Shown here in pieces: positions 35,838 to 45,471 of a DNA stretch of 64,000 nt. Origin of the DNA: Actinomycetota bacterium (GTDB lineage Bacteria > Actinomycetota > Geothermincolia > Geothermincolales > RBG-13-55-18); the NCBI GenBank assembly GCA_014360655.1, contig JACIXC010000005.1:124001-188000 (forward strand), written 5' to 3'. How positions within the stretch are numbered: position 1 is the stretch's first letter; each line of letters starts with the position of its first letter. The notes beneath the pieces were generated by a model. It worked only from the letters and a program-made list of their open reading frames with translations, was not told where the DNA came from and searched no databases. Both the position numbers and the translations under genes were made by a program.

Positions 35838-36233
35838 TCAGGTCAGGCTGAAAACACCCAGGGTGCGTATGCGGTCGTTTTCCCTTTCCAGGACGCTCTT
35901 GAAGTCCAGGTCAAGGAGACAGCATATCGCCGCCAGGTAGAAGAGGGCGTTTCCGAGCTCCGTCTCTATCACGTCTGCGCAATTCTGGCAGAGGCTGCCC
36001 TCTATATGGCTCTTCACGTAATCGGCCACGTGGGAAAAACTTATGTCCTCGGGTAGTTCCTGCTTGCTGGCCTCGATTCGCAGACACCCGCAATTGGTGA
36101 CCGTCTTGGCCAGGGCGCGGTTCACGCGGGTTGCGGCATCCTGGAGCTTGGTCATGACATCGAGGATGCTCCTATTGCGGACGAGGTATTCCGACACCGT
36201 CTTCTGGAACTCGGCGCAATCCGCTTCCCTCAT
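35838..36233 (-). CDS. small MazG-like helical protein with paired cysteines, unknown function
   Basis: 131 residues, mostly helical. The C-terminal ELGNALFYLAAICCLLDLD resembles the MazG nucleotide pyrophosphohydrolase helix pair, but the usual EExxE metal-binding set is only partly visible. Two cysteine pairs (TNCGCLRI and LCQNCADV) could bind metal. Similar small proteins occur beside disA/radA in Firmicutes, to my recollection. The frame opens at GTG 36260, but a strong promoter ends at 36265. ATG 36233 with GGAGGT 8 nt upstream is the start consistent with both. Confidence 0.65.
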   Translation of the reverse strand: MREADCAEFQKTVSEYLVRNRSILDVMTKLQDAATRVNRALAKTVTNCGCLRIEASKQELPEDISFSHVADYVKSHIEGSLCQNCADVIETELGNALFYLAAICCLLDLDFKSVLERENDRIRTLGVFSLT

Positions 36234-36565
36234 GTTCACGACCTCCGTCTTTCCGCTCACGACTATTATAGGTTCGCGCTTTCAGGGGTGTCAAATTGAC
36301 GTTAATAATGGTAAAATATACCATCTATTTCCTGTCATGCCCCGAGGAGCTCCCGTGCAATGCACGGTAGCTTCGTGCGCTCCATCCCGTCCCGACCGTT
36401 TGCGCGATTTCTCGCCTGCGGCCTGCCTGCGCGCGCCTCCCGGCCCATGGCGTGCCGGCTCGTCCATTCGCGGCCTTTTTTCCAGCAGCAAGGCCCGCAG
36501 TAACGTGACGGCAACGTGGCCACTGGGAGCCCCCCACCCTCAGCAAGTCTCGCCTTGAAGCCCGC
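36234..36565. other. spacer between disA and the MazG-like gene
   Basis: About 330 bp. Apart from the promoter at 36265-36294 and a short palindrome (CGTGCAATGCACG, about 36353-36365), I see no gene, RNA or terminator. Confidence 0.55.
36265..36294 (-). promoter_or_regulatory. sigma-70-type promoter of the MazG-like gene
   Basis: On the minus strand TTGACA (36294-36289) is followed after 18 bp by TATAAT (36270-36265), a perfect match to both hexamers. Transcription should start near 36258. This rules out the GTG at 36260 as the start codon. Confidence 0.85.
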
Positions 36566-37642
36566 CTACATGTACCTCTCGACCAGCGAGGCCTCCGCGA
36601 TACGTCGCAGCCCCTCCTTTATGGCCCGCGCCCTGGCCCTGCCCACTCCCTCCACGCCTTCCAGCATCTTTTCCGAAGCCTGCATGATGCTGTGCATGTT
36701 CCCGAAGTTCTTGACAAGTTTTTCCACCACCGACGCCGGCAGGCGCGGTATGCGCTCCAGGATGCGGTAACCGCGCGGGCTCAACGGCCTGTCCAGCTCG
36801 TCGTGCGCACCCGAATAGCCGATGGCCTGCGCTATATTGGTGAGCTGCAGCAGTTCCTCGTCGCTCAGGCTGGCCAGGCTCTTCTCCGCGGCCTCGGGCG
36901 TTTTTCCCCTTTCCTCCACCATGTAATCCCGTATTATGTTCCTTTTTTCCCTCTCCACCCCGGTCATCAGCTCTTCCAGCTGTAGCTCTATGAGGCGGCC
37001 TTCCCTTCCCAGCTCCGCGAGGTAGACCTGGATCTCGTCCGCTATCCTCTGCATCATCTCCGCCCTCTGCAGCACGCTCACCACGTCCTGCAGGGTCACC
37101 AGGTCCTCGAACTCCAACGCGCTCAGGGTGGCGGACACCTGGTCCAGGCGCGCCTTGTATTTCTCCATGGTCTGCAACGCCTGGTTGGCCTTGCTGATAA
37201 GGACCCGCACCGGCACGATGACGTGACTCCAATCGCCCTTGTACATGGTAACTCTTTCCATGCGCTCCGAAACGGCGATGACCAGTTTCCCGGTCTGGCG
37301 GGCCACCCTCTCGGCGGTACGATGACGGGTCCCGCTCTCGGAGGTGGGGATGGAGGGGTCCGGAACCAGGTGCACGTTGGCCAACCTGATGCGCGAGAGG
37401 TCCTCGTCCACGATCACCGCCCCGTCCATCTTGGCCACCTGGTACAGGTTGGCGGCGCTGAAATCGCAGTCGATATTCACGCCTCCGTTGACGACCTCCA
37501 TCACCTCCTCGCTGTCCCCCACCACGATCAGGGCGCCGAGGTGCGAGGCGATGATGCGTGCCAGTGCCTCCCTGAGCTCGGTCCCCGGGGCTATTCTCCT
37601 GAGCAATGCAATCTGATCGCGGTCTTTGCGCTGCCTTTCCAT
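36566..37642 (-). CDS. disA: diadenylate cyclase DisA
   Basis: Makes cyclic di-AMP from ATP and scans DNA for branched structures. 358 residues. The N-terminal DAC domain has the DGA motif (about residue 71, MDGAVIVDEDL) and the RHR motif (about 107, SGTRHRTAERVARQT). A helical linker with TLQDVVSVLQRAEMM follows, and the C-terminal helix-hairpin-helix DNA-binding region has PRLPASVVEKLVKNFGN and VEGVGRARARAIKEGL. The frame extends to 37738, but ATG 37642 matches the family N-terminus. radA lies 193 bp upstream. Confidence 0.96.
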   Translation of the reverse strand: MERQRKDRDQIALLRRIAPGTELREALARIIASHLGALIVVGDSEEVMEVVNGGVNIDCDFSAANLYQVAKMDGAVIVDEDLSRIRLANVHLVPDPSIPTSESGTRHRTAERVARQTGKLVIAVSERMERVTMYKGDWSHVIVPVRVLISKANQALQTMEKYKARLDQVSATLSALEFEDLVTLQDVVSVLQRAEMMQRIADEIQVYLAELGREGRLIELQLEELMTGVEREKRNIIRDYMVEERGKTPEAAEKSLASLSDEELLQLTNIAQAIGYSGAHDELDRPLSPRGYRILERIPRLPASVVEKLVKNFGNMHSIMQASEKMLEGVEGVGRARARAIKEGLRRIAEASLVERYM

Positions 37643-37835
37643 GTCCCTATCGCCACGCCTTTTTACCGGAGAGCATCGACCACCAGGTGCCGGGTGCTGG
37701 CACGCCTGTAACACACCTATAGACAGTTTATACCACATGCGTTTTGCGCCGGAAACACGCCGAGCCCTGAAGCGCCTGCTGGAACGTTAAAACGCCGCCT
37801 GCACGGGAGGAAAACGCGGGTGAACGACGCAGCCC

Positions 37836-39185
37836 TCACGCCACCTCGAAAGCGGCCAATGCCTGGCGGACGTCTCTAACCCTGACCAGCTCCAGGGAAG
37901 GAGGGGAGGGCTCCGGGTTCGCACCGTCCGACAACACGAGCGAGCGGAAACCGAGACGCGCCGCTTCCCGGATGCGATCGGTAAGCCTGGAAACGGGCCT
38001 CACCTCCCCGGTAAGGCCGACCTCGCCGATGAAAACGGCCTCCCGGGGAAGGGTGCGCTCCTGCCGCGACGAGGCGATGGCCATGCAGACCCCCAGGTCC
38101 AGCCCCGGCTCATCGACTTTCAGCCCTCCCGAGAGGCCCACGTAGACGTCCCGGTCCGCCAGCCTGATCCTGGCCTTGCGCTCGAGCACCGCCACGTCTA
38201 TGGCCAGCCGCCGCTGGTCCATGCCGGTGCATACCCGCTTCGGCATCGGCAGCCTCGTGGGGACGACCAGCGCCTGCACCTCCACCACCAACGGGCGCCT
38301 TCCCTCCACGATAACCGCCGCCGCCGTCCCGGACACGGGTTCATCCCTCCGGTCCAGGAAACGCCGGGAGGGGTCCTCCACCTCGCGCAGGCCGCCGTCC
38401 GTCATCTCGTATATCCCCACCTCGCTCACGGAGCCGAAGCGGTTCTTCACCGCCCGCAGCACGCGCAGGGCGTCGAACCTCTCCCCCTCGAAGTAGAGCA
38501 CGCAGTCCACCATGTGCTCCACCAGCCTTGGTCCAGCCAGTATGCCCTCCTTGGTCACGTGACCCACGAGAAAGACCACCGTCCCCGTTTCCTTCGCCAG
38601 GGCCTGGAAGCGGAAGACCACCTCCCTCATCTGGTTCAATGCGCCCGGGGTTGAATCGAGGTCGGGGCAGCGCATGGTCTGGATGGAATCGACCACCATG
38701 ACCTGGGGGGACGTCCTGCGCGCCGCCTCCACCACCTTTTCCGCGTCCGTCTCGCACAGAAGGTAGAGGTCCGGATGCAGTCTCCCGATCCTCCTGGCGC
38801 GCGAGGCTATCTGCGCCGCCGATTCCTCGCCGCTGACCAGGAGCACCTTCGCCCCGCCCGCGGCGAGCGAAAAGGCCGCCTGGAGAAGCAGGGTCGATTT
38901 ACCGATGCCCGGCTCTCCCCCCAGCAGGACCAGCGAGCCGGGCACGGCGCCTCCCCCAAGCACGCGGTCGAACTCGCGCATGCCCACCACCAGGCGGGGG
39001 TTTTCTCCCCCCACCTCGTCCATGCGCATCGGCTCCACGCCGTGGGCGGGGTATGCGGCACCCGCATGCTGCCCCCGCTCCTTCGCCATGGTCCCGAAAC
39101 TGCCGCACGCGGGACACCTTCCCAACCACTGCACGGAACCTTCACCGCACTCGGAGCACACGTACACGGACCTTTCCGCCTTCAA
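37836..39185 (-). CDS. radA: DNA repair protein RadA (Sms)
   Basis: A RecA-like branch-migration helicase, 449 residues. The zinc finger is C10/C13 and C24/C27 (CSECG...CPACG). Walker A GGEPGIGKSTLL is near 95, Walker B VMVVDSIQT near 160 and the RadA-specific KNRFG near 246. A Lon-protease-like C-terminal domain contains GLSGGLKVDEPGLDLGV. The open frame runs to 39413, but TTG 39185 lies 5 nt after AAGGAGG and exactly precedes the conserved N-terminus, so the extra 76 codons are not coding. Confidence 0.95.
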   Translation of the reverse strand: MKAERSVYVCSECGEGSVQWLGRCPACGSFGTMAKERGQHAGAAYPAHGVEPMRMDEVGGENPRLVVGMREFDRVLGGGAVPGSLVLLGGEPGIGKSTLLLQAAFSLAAGGAKVLLVSGEESAAQIASRARRIGRLHPDLYLLCETDAEKVVEAARRTSPQVMVVDSIQTMRCPDLDSTPGALNQMREVVFRFQALAKETGTVVFLVGHVTKEGILAGPRLVEHMVDCVLYFEGERFDALRVLRAVKNRFGSVSEVGIYEMTDGGLREVEDPSRRFLDRRDEPVSGTAAAVIVEGRRPLVVEVQALVVPTRLPMPKRVCTGMDQRRLAIDVAVLERKARIRLADRDVYVGLSGGLKVDEPGLDLGVCMAIASSRQERTLPREAVFIGEVGLTGEVRPVSRLTDRIREAARLGFRSLVLSDGANPEPSPPSLELVRVRDVRQALAAFEVA

Positions 39186-39476
39186 GCCCGCCTCCTTCCT
39201 TCCCGTCCGATGCAGCCTCTTTCCGCACATGATTATACAGGCGGGCAGTGTCAGATCCCGTGCGGCTCCGATCCGGGGTGTCGCGGGAAAGCCGTTGCTT
39301 TCAACTCTCTCCGGCGCTTTCCCCCTACGCCGGCGAGGAAACGGGGGCTCCGCTTGGGATGGGAGCGGAAACCCACGAAAGAACGCGGGCTTTATGCGGC
39401 CCCTCGGGGCCATGCGAGGGTACAGGAGAATCCCGTCGCGGTATTTTCGTCGCGTCGTTCCGGCAGCGCGCCGCCA

Positions 39477-39920
39477 TTACCCGCCGATGGCCTCCAGGTC
39501 CGCGAGATCCCTCTTCCTGCCCAGGGCGCGCTTGTTCGCCACCAGTTGTTCCCTGCCCAGGAAACTCACGGGAACATCGCCATAGGTCCCGCTCACCTTA
39601 CCGGCGTCGGCCTCCTCCCATGTCACCCCCGTCAGGGAGGTAAGAAAATCGACACGGACGGGTGCCACCCCCAGTTGGACCACGTAATCGGACTTCTGGA
39701 AATCCTCCGGCGACAGGCCCAGGGAGCCGAAGCCGAAATCGCGCAAAGCCGACATGATCTTCTGCGCGTTTTCCCGAGAGGGGTGCACCAGGATGTCCAG
39801 GTCGCCGGTGAAACGCGGGGCGCCGTGAAAGGCCAGGGCGTACGCCCCCACGATCACGTATTCGACCTCATGTTCGTTCAACAACGCGAGCAACTCTTTG
39901 AAGTCTTGCTGCACTTCCAT
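39477..39920 (-). CDS. MNT/AbiEii-like nucleotidyltransferase
   Basis: 147 residues of the small DNA polymerase-beta-like nucleotidyltransferase superfamily. The motif GAYALAFHGAPRFTGDLDILV (about residues 25-45) has the two acidic metal ligands (DLD), and VRVDFLTSLTGV holds the third acidic residue. A family-typical FLGREQLVANKRALGRKRDLADL ends the protein. It overlaps the small gene upstream by 53 bp. Such pairs can be toxin-antitoxin or phage-defence modules, but some are housekeeping, so a defence role is inference. Confidence 0.8.
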   Translation of the reverse strand: MEVQQDFKELLALLNEHEVEYVIVGAYALAFHGAPRFTGDLDILVHPSRENAQKIMSALRDFGFGSLGLSPEDFQKSDYVVQLGVAPVRVDFLTSLTGVTWEEADAGKVSGTYGDVPVSFLGREQLVANKRALGRKRDLADLEAIGG

Positions 39921-40077
39921 GGTATCGCCTTCTCAGGTGATCGACGGCGGCGACACGTTCCTGCGGGGGACGGCTCAGCCAGTAGCGAAGCTCCTCTTCC
40001 GCCGTCTTCAGTCGCGAGATCTTGCCCTTGCGTATCTTTTTTTCCATCACAAGTAGAAAAATATCATACAATCCCAT
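39868..40077 (-). CDS. small basic partner of the nucleotidyltransferase
   Basis: 69 codons from ATG 40077 or 60 from ATG 40050 (MEKKIRKGKISRLK); no clear ribosome site decides. The protein is basic and helical, with ELRYWLSRPPQERVAAVDHLRRRYHGSAARLQRVARVVER. This resembles a short family often found just upstream of nucleotidyltransferase genes of the neighbouring type, with the pattern RVAAVxxLRRxYxGS. The 53-bp overlap indicates coupled expression. The frame upstream runs into the 227-bp repeats, which are not part of the gene. Confidence 0.65.
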   Translation of the reverse strand: MGLYDIFLLVMEKKIRKGKISRLKTAEEELRYWLSRPPQERVAAVDHLRRRYHGSAARLQRVARVVERT

Positions 40078-40136
40078 CTCTTGATACAGGAGCCTTAACG
40101 GCAACACCCTGTATCCAACCGAACTGCCCCCGGGCC

Positions 40137-40880
40137 GTGTCCGGGGGTCGGGCGAGCGACATCGCAAGCGGCCTCCGCATTTCCACTCCACCGAGGCCGG
40201 GAACGACCGGGTCGGTCGCAGCAAGCCTCTACTGAACCACCACACAGGCCGGGACCGGGGGTCGGGCGAGCGACATCGCAAGCGGCCTCCGGACAAGGAA
40301 GGTATATGATAAACCCTTGCATGGATGGAGCCCCTGAATGAAAAGGGGGAACCATCGTGAGGCCGCGCGTCGCGGAGCGAGCACGAGCCCCGGCCCAGCC
40401 TCCTTATACGCACCCAACCAGCCCGGGGAACTACAGGGTCGGTCGCAGCAAGCCTCTACTGAACCACCACACAGGCCGGGACCGGGGGTCGGGCGAGCGA
40501 CATCGCAAGCGGCCTCCGGACAAGGAAGGTATATGATAAACCCTTGCATGGATGGAGCCCCTGAATGAAAAGGGGGAACCATCGTGAGGCCGCGCGTCGC
40601 GGAGCGAGCACGAGCCCCGGCCCGGCCTCCTTATACGCACCCAACCAGCCCGGGGAACTACAGGGTCGGTCGCAGCAAGCCTCTACTGAACCACCACACA
40701 GGCCGGGACCGGGGGTCGGGCGAGCGACATCGCAAGCGGCCTCCGGACAAGGAAGGTATATGATAAACCCTTGCATGGATGGAGCCCCTGAATGAAAAGG
40801 GGGAACCATCGTGAGGCCGCGCGTCGCGGAGCGAGCACGAGCCCCGGCCCGGTCTCCTTATACGCACCCGACCAAGGCCG
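40137..40880. repeat. 227-bp tandem repeat, about three copies plus a left fragment
   Basis: Copies start at 40211, 40438 and 40665. The first two are nearly identical (a single A/G difference seen near 40395/40622), and the third diverges near 40870. A fragment of the unit (CGGGGGTCGGGCGAGCGACA onward) also lies at about 40140-40177. The unit contains an ATGAAAAGGGGGAACCAT stretch with matching CCCCTTTTC-like complement and a TATATGATAAA. Open frames exist on both strands in every copy because the sequence is GC-rich; none resembles a protein family. The block fills the space between the clpC stop and the nucleotidyltransferase pair. Confidence 0.93.
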
Positions 40881-40938
40881 GGAAGCCATGCGGACTGGGG
40901 AACGTGATCCCACCCCACCCGTGACCGGGGGCCAGGCA

Positions 40939-43413
40939 TCATGTCGGCTGCAGGATGTCCGCGCCGCTCTCGGGAGCCTGCACCTTCTCGAAGGTGATGC
41001 GGCCCTCATCGTCGGTGGCGATGAGCACGGTGGAGCCCGCCTCGAACTCCTTGGCGAGTATCTTCTCCGATAAGGGGTCCTCGATGAGTTTCTGGATGGC
41101 GCGGCGCAGGGGCCTCGCGCCGTAGACGGGGTCATACCCCTCCTTGACCAGGAGCTCCTTGGCGCCGTCGGAGAGGATGATCTCGATGTCCTGCTCCGCC
41201 ATCTGGTCCTTGACGCGCTTCATGAGCAGGTCCACGATCTGCTTGATCTCCTCGTGGCTCAGCTCGTGGAAGACGATGACGTCGTCGATGCGGTTGAGCA
41301 GCTCCGGCCGGAAGGTCCTCTTCAGCTCCGAGAGCACCCGGTCCTTCATCTTCTCGTAGTCCAGCCCTCCCTCCTTCTTGGCGGTGAAGCCGAGGGAGGT
41401 TCCCTTGCTGATGTCCCTTGCCCCCAGGTTGGAGGTCATGATGACGATGGTGTTGCGGAAGTCCACCTTGTGGCCCTGGGAGTCGGTGAGGCGCCCGTCC
41501 TCCAGTATCTGCAGGAGCATGTTGAAGGCGTCGGGGTGGGCCTTCTCGATCTCGTCCAGGAGCACCACGCTGAAGGGCTTGCGGCGCACCGCCTCGGTGA
41601 GCTGGCCGCCCTCCTCGTATCCCACGTAACCGGGTGGGGAGCCCACCAGCCGCGACACGGCGTGCTTCTCCATGTACTCCGACATGTCTATCTGGATGAG
41701 GGCGGACTCGTCGCCGAAGAGGAACTCGGCCAGGGTGCGCGCCAGCTCCGTCTTCCCCACCCCCGAGGGCCCCAGGAAGATGAAGGAGCCGCCGGGCCGC
41801 TTGGGGTCCTTGAGGCCGGAGCGCGTGCGCCTGATGGAGCGCGAGACAGCGCGCACCGCCTCGTCCTGTCCCACGATGCGCTTGTGCAGTTCCTCCTCCA
41901 TGCGCAGCAGCTTGCTGCTCTCCTCCTCAGTCAGCTGGCTCACCGGGATGCCCGTCCAGGAGGAGAGTATGTCCGCGATGTCGTCCTCGGTCACCTGCAA
42001 CTGGTGGGAGCCCAGGGGGATCTTCCAGTCCTCCTCCAGCTGCTCCATCTCGCTCAATATCTCCTTTTCCCTGTCCCGCAGCCCGGCCGCCTTCTCGAAC
42101 TCCTGCGCCGCGATGGCCGCCTGCTTCTCCTGGCGCACCTTCTGCAGCTTCTCCTCCAGCTCACGGAAATCGGGTGGCGCGGTCATGGCCCTTATGCGCA
42201 ACCTGGAGGCCGCCTCGTCGATGAGGTCGATGGCCTTGTCGGGAAGGAAGCGGTCGGTGATGTAACGGCTGGCCAGCCTGGCCGCCGCCACCAGCGCCCC
42301 GTCCGTGATGGCCACGCGGTGATGGGCCTCGTAGCGGTCGCGCAACCCCTTCAGGATCTCGATGGTCTCCTCGACCGTGGGCTCCTCCACCAGGATGGGC
42401 TGGAAGCGGCGCTCCAGGGCCGCGTCCTTCTCCAGGTGCTTGCGGTACTCGTCCAGCGTGGTGGCGCCGATGGTCTGCAGCTCACCCCTCGCCAGGGCGG
42501 GCTTGAGGATGGAGGCGGCGTCGATGGCGCCTTCCGCGGCCCCCGCGCCCACCAGGTTGTGCAGCTCGTCGATGAAGAGGATGATGTCGCCGCGGCTGCG
42601 TATCTCCTTGACCACCTTCTTAAGGCGCTCCTCGAAATCACCGCGGTAGCGCGAGCCGGCCACCAGGGCTCCCAGGTCCAGGGTGTAGAGCTGCTTGCCC
42701 GCCAGTATCTGCGGCACCTCGTTGCTCACTATGCGCTGCGCGAATCCCTCCACCACGGCCGTCTTGCCCACTCCCGGCTCGCCGATGAGAACGGGGTTGT
42801 TCTTGGTGCGGCGGGAGAGGACCTGCATGACTCTCTCGATCTCCTTTTCGCGGCCGATCACCGGGTCCAGCTTGTTCTGCACGGCCAGCTGCGTGAGGTT
42901 GCGTCCGAACTGGTCGAGCAGCAGGTTCCCCTGCGGCTGCGCCTCGCCGGCCTGCGCCGTCTCCTTCGGCCCCGCCGAGGCGCCCGTCAGGAGCTGCACC
43001 ACCTGGTTGCGCACGCGGTCCAGGTCCGCCCCCAGCTTGGTGAGCACCTGCGCGGCCACGCCCTCCCCTTCGCGGATAAGGCCGAGGAGTATATGTTCGG
43101 TCCCGATGTAGTTGTGCCCGAGCTGCAGGGCTTCCCGCAGGGAGAGTTCCAGCACCTTCTTCGCCCTGGGGGTGAAGGGGATGTGACCGGTGGGGGCGGT
43201 GCTGCCCCTCCCGATGATCTCCTCCACCTGGTTGCGTACCGCTTCCAGGCTTATACCCATCGATTCCAGGGCCTTTGCGGCCACGCCCTCGCCCTCCTGG
43301 ATCAAGCCCAGGAGAAGGTGTTCCGTCCCGATATAATTATGGTTGAGCATGCGGGCTTCTTCCTGGGCCAGGACCACCACCCGCCGCGCTCTGTCCGAAA
43401 ACCTTTGAAACAC
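40939..43413 (-). CDS. clpC: ATP-dependent Clp protease ATPase subunit ClpC
   Basis: A double-AAA+ unfoldase of 824 residues that feeds substrates to ClpP. The N-terminal domain is a two-fold repeat ([20 protein letters not shown] and [20 protein letters not shown]). AAA-1 has GEPGVGKTA (about 210) and AAA-2 GPSGVGKTE (about 550). A middle domain with a UVR-like segment ([16 protein letters not shown]) identifies ClpC rather than ClpB. The LGF tripeptide (about 670) is the ClpP-docking loop. Start GTG 43413 follows GGAGGGGGAAA. ctsR and mcsAB, usual neighbours in Firmicutes, are absent here. Confidence 0.96.
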   Translation of the reverse strand: MFQRFSDRARRVVVLAQEEARMLNHNYIGTEHLLLGLIQEGEGVAAKALESMGISLEAVRNQVEEIIGRGSTAPTGHIPFTPRAKKVLELSLREALQLGHNYIGTEHILLGLIREGEGVAAQVLTKLGADLDRVRNQVVQLLTGASAGPKETAQAGEAQPQGNLLLDQFGRNLTQLAVQNKLDPVIGREKEIERVMQVLSRRTKNNPVLIGEPGVGKTAVVEGFAQRIVSNEVPQILAGKQLYTLDLGALVAGSRYRGDFEERLKKVVKEIRSRGDIILFIDELHNLVGAGAAEGAIDAASILKPALARGELQTIGATTLDEYRKHLEKDAALERRFQPILVEEPTVEETIEILKGLRDRYEAHHRVAITDGALVAAARLASRYITDRFLPDKAIDLIDEAASRLRIRAMTAPPDFRELEEKLQKVRQEKQAAIAAQEFEKAAGLRDREKEILSEMEQLEEDWKIPLGSHQLQVTEDDIADILSSWTGIPVSQLTEEESSKLLRMEEELHKRIVGQDEAVRAVSRSIRRTRSGLKDPKRPGGSFIFLGPSGVGKTELARTLAEFLFGDESALIQIDMSEYMEKHAVSRLVGSPPGYVGYEEGGQLTEAVRRKPFSVVLLDEIEKAHPDAFNMLLQILEDGRLTDSQGHKVDFRNTIVIMTSNLGARDISKGTSLGFTAKKEGGLDYEKMKDRVLSELKRTFRPELLNRIDDVIVFHELSHEEIKQIVDLLMKRVKDQMAEQDIEIILSDGAKELLVKEGYDPVYGARPLRRAIQKLIEDPLSEKILAKEFEAGSTVLIATDDEGRITFEKVQAPESGADILQPT

Positions 43414-43640
43414 TCTCTTTTCCCCCTCCGCTATGTATTATCCACGCCTCTATTATCACATCTTTCATACCCTTTTCAAAGAAGGCCCGCCATGGCGCAT
43501 GTCATGTCCCATGCCCGCAGGCACCGCCGCCCTCCTGCCGCAGGCCGCAGGCCTTCCTTAGACCTCATCGACAAGGGAGTGCCCGCCCTTGAAACCCCCC
43601 CGTGTACCGCGGCCTTTACATCATGGTATTCTCGCTTACG

Positions 43641-43742
43641 GGGGACGCTCGCGCCACGCGCGCAAGAGGTGACCTGGGCGTATTCCTGTAGGCGGTTGAA
43701 CCGCTCAAGGGGACGCTTGCGCCACGCGCGCAAGAGGTGACC
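43641..43742. repeat. 34-bp direct repeat with 68-bp period upstream of clpC
   Basis: GGGGACGCTCGCGCCACGCG and the following CGCAAGAGGTGACC occur at 43641-43674 and, with one change, at 43709-43742. They lie in the 524-bp space between lysS and clpC, 228 bp before the clpC start. No other gene or RNA is recognisable in this space. Confidence 0.88.
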
Positions 43743-43937
43743 GGGCCATCGTCACGTCGTGGTCGCCCCGCCTCTGGTGGGATACGGCGCGGTGAGGGGG
43801 TTGTTCCCGCGGCACCTTCGGGGCGTTTGCGCGCCGCCGCCCGGGTGTTCGCGCGCCGACGTCAGCCGTCCTCGAAGCCTCTCCGCGCCACCGCCGATGC
43901 GTCTCCGCGCCTACGGCCACCGCGCGCGGCAGCGCCA

Positions 43938-45449
43938 TCACTCCTCCGAGCGCAGGTGGGGAAAGAGGATCACCTCGCGGATGGAGTGGGCGTCGGTGAG
44001 CAGCATGACCAGGCGGTCTATCCCCAGCCCCAGCCCCCCGGTGGGCGGCATGCCGTACTCCAGGGCCCGCAGGTAGTCATGGTCAAGCAGGTGCGCCTCA
44101 TCGTCCCCGCTCTCCCTCTGGCGCGCCTGCTCCTCGAAACGACGCCTCTGGTCCAGCGGATCGATGAGCTCGGAGAAGGCGTTGGCGATCTCCCTTCCCG
44201 CCACGATGAGCTCGAACCTCTCGGTGAGGAAGGGGTCGTCGCGGTGGAGGCGCGCCAGCGGGGACACCTCGCGCGGATAGTCCATGACCAGGGTGGGTTG
44301 CCGGAGCTCCGGCTCCACCAGCTTCTCGAAGATCTCCGTGATGATCTTGCCGGCGCCCCATCCCTCCTCCAGGGGTACGTCGCGGCGGGCGGCCTGCTCC
44401 CTCAACTCCTCCTCGGGTGTCGCGGAGGTGACCGGCCTTCCCAGCGCCTCGGACACGGCCTGCAGCATGGTCACGCGCCGCCAGGGCGGCGTAAGGTCGA
44501 GCTCCAGTCCCTGGTATGTGAAGCGCAGGTCCCCTTTGACCTCCCTAACCACCTGCGCGAGCATCTCCTCCAGGAAGTCCGCCAGCGCCAGGTAATCCAC
44601 GTAGGCCCAGTAGAACTCGAGCATGGTGAACTCCGGGTTGTGCTTGTAGGAGATGCCCTCGTTGCGGAAATTGCGGTTGATCTCGTAAACCCTCTCCAGG
44701 CCTCCCACCACGCAGCGCTTCAGGTAGAGCTCGGGCGCGATGCGCAGGTAAAGGTTCTCGCCCAGAGCCTGGTGATAGGTGACGAAGGGGCGGGCGGTCG
44801 CGCCGCCGGGGATGGGCTGGAGCATGGGGGTCTCCACCTCGATGAAGTCCCTCTCGTCCAGGAAGCGCCGCAGCTCGCGTATGGTCTTCACTCGTACCAG
44901 CAGGTTCCGCTTCACCTCCGGGTTCACCAGGAGATCCAGGTACCTCTGCCGGTAACGAAGCTCCACGTCCTTCAGGCCATGCCATTTCTCGGGCAGCGGC
45001 CGCAGGCTCTTGGAGAGCAGCCGGAAACGCGAAACGCGCACGGTGAGCTCGCCGCGCCGGGAGCGGAAGACCCTCCCCTCCACCCCGATCCAGTCTCCTA
45101 TATCCAGTTCCTGGAAAAGCCCGTACCCCTCCTCGCCCAGGGAATCGACCGCCGCCAGCAGCTGCAGCCTTCCCCAGCCGTCCTCCAGGTCTGCGAAAGA
45201 GGCCCTGCCGTGCCTGCGCATGCCCATCAGCCTGCCCGCCAGGGAGGCGTCATAATCGCTCTCTTCGCCATTTTCCAGTTCATGGAAACGGGCGCGGATG
45301 CCCGCCGTGGTGTCTCCGTGCGGATATGCGACGGCGTAGGGCTCGATGCCGCGCGCCCTCCACTCCTCGAGCTTCTCCAGGCGCCTTTTCACCAGCTCGC
45401 TTTCCTCGCGGAAAGCGGGGGGGATGCCGTTCCCTTCCAAGTGGCACAC
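43938..45449 (-). CDS. lysS: lysyl-tRNA synthetase, class II
   Basis: 503 residues. The N-terminal OB-fold anticodon domain (about 50-150) is followed by the class II core: motif 1 with FIEVETPMLQ (about 190), motif 2 with INRNFRNEGISYKHNPEFTMLE (about 250-272) and motif 3 GGLGLGIDRLVMLL (about 470-483). The GTG at 45449 has no room for its ribosome site, whereas TTG 45440 lies 9 nt after GGAG and may be the real start. It follows greA by 22 bp, the common greA-lysS pairing. Confidence 0.96.
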   Translation of the reverse strand: MCHLEGNGIPPAFREESELVKRRLEKLEEWRARGIEPYAVAYPHGDTTAGIRARFHELENGEESDYDASLAGRLMGMRRHGRASFADLEDGWGRLQLLAAVDSLGEEGYGLFQELDIGDWIGVEGRVFRSRRGELTVRVSRFRLLSKSLRPLPEKWHGLKDVELRYRQRYLDLLVNPEVKRNLLVRVKTIRELRRFLDERDFIEVETPMLQPIPGGATARPFVTYHQALGENLYLRIAPELYLKRCVVGGLERVYEINRNFRNEGISYKHNPEFTMLEFYWAYVDYLALADFLEEMLAQVVREVKGDLRFTYQGLELDLTPPWRRVTMLQAVSEALGRPVTSATPEEELREQAARRDVPLEEGWGAGKIITEIFEKLVEPELRQPTLVMDYPREVSPLARLHRDDPFLTERFELIVAGREIANAFSELIDPLDQRRRFEEQARQRESGDDEAHLLDHDYLRALEYGMPPTGGLGLGIDRLVMLLTDAHSIREVILFPHLRSEE

Positions 45450-45471
45450 GCTCCGAAATCTCGCCGGCGTA

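Noticed and set aside
39186-39413. N-terminal extension of RadA by 76 codons
   Set aside because: TTG 39185 has AAGGAGG at 5 nt and begins the conserved zinc-finger region; the extension is arginine/proline-rich and not RadA-like.
40229-41073. Head-to-tail open frames inside the 227-bp repeats on both strands (76 and 117 codons), with ATGA overlaps
   Set aside because: The frames are identical because the DNA was copied recently. They lack ribosome sites and family resemblance, and the third runs into clpC antisense.
41254-43740. An 828-codon plus-strand frame opposite clpC
   Set aside because: It is the antisense shadow of clpC, with repetitive Leu/Gln/His-rich composition.
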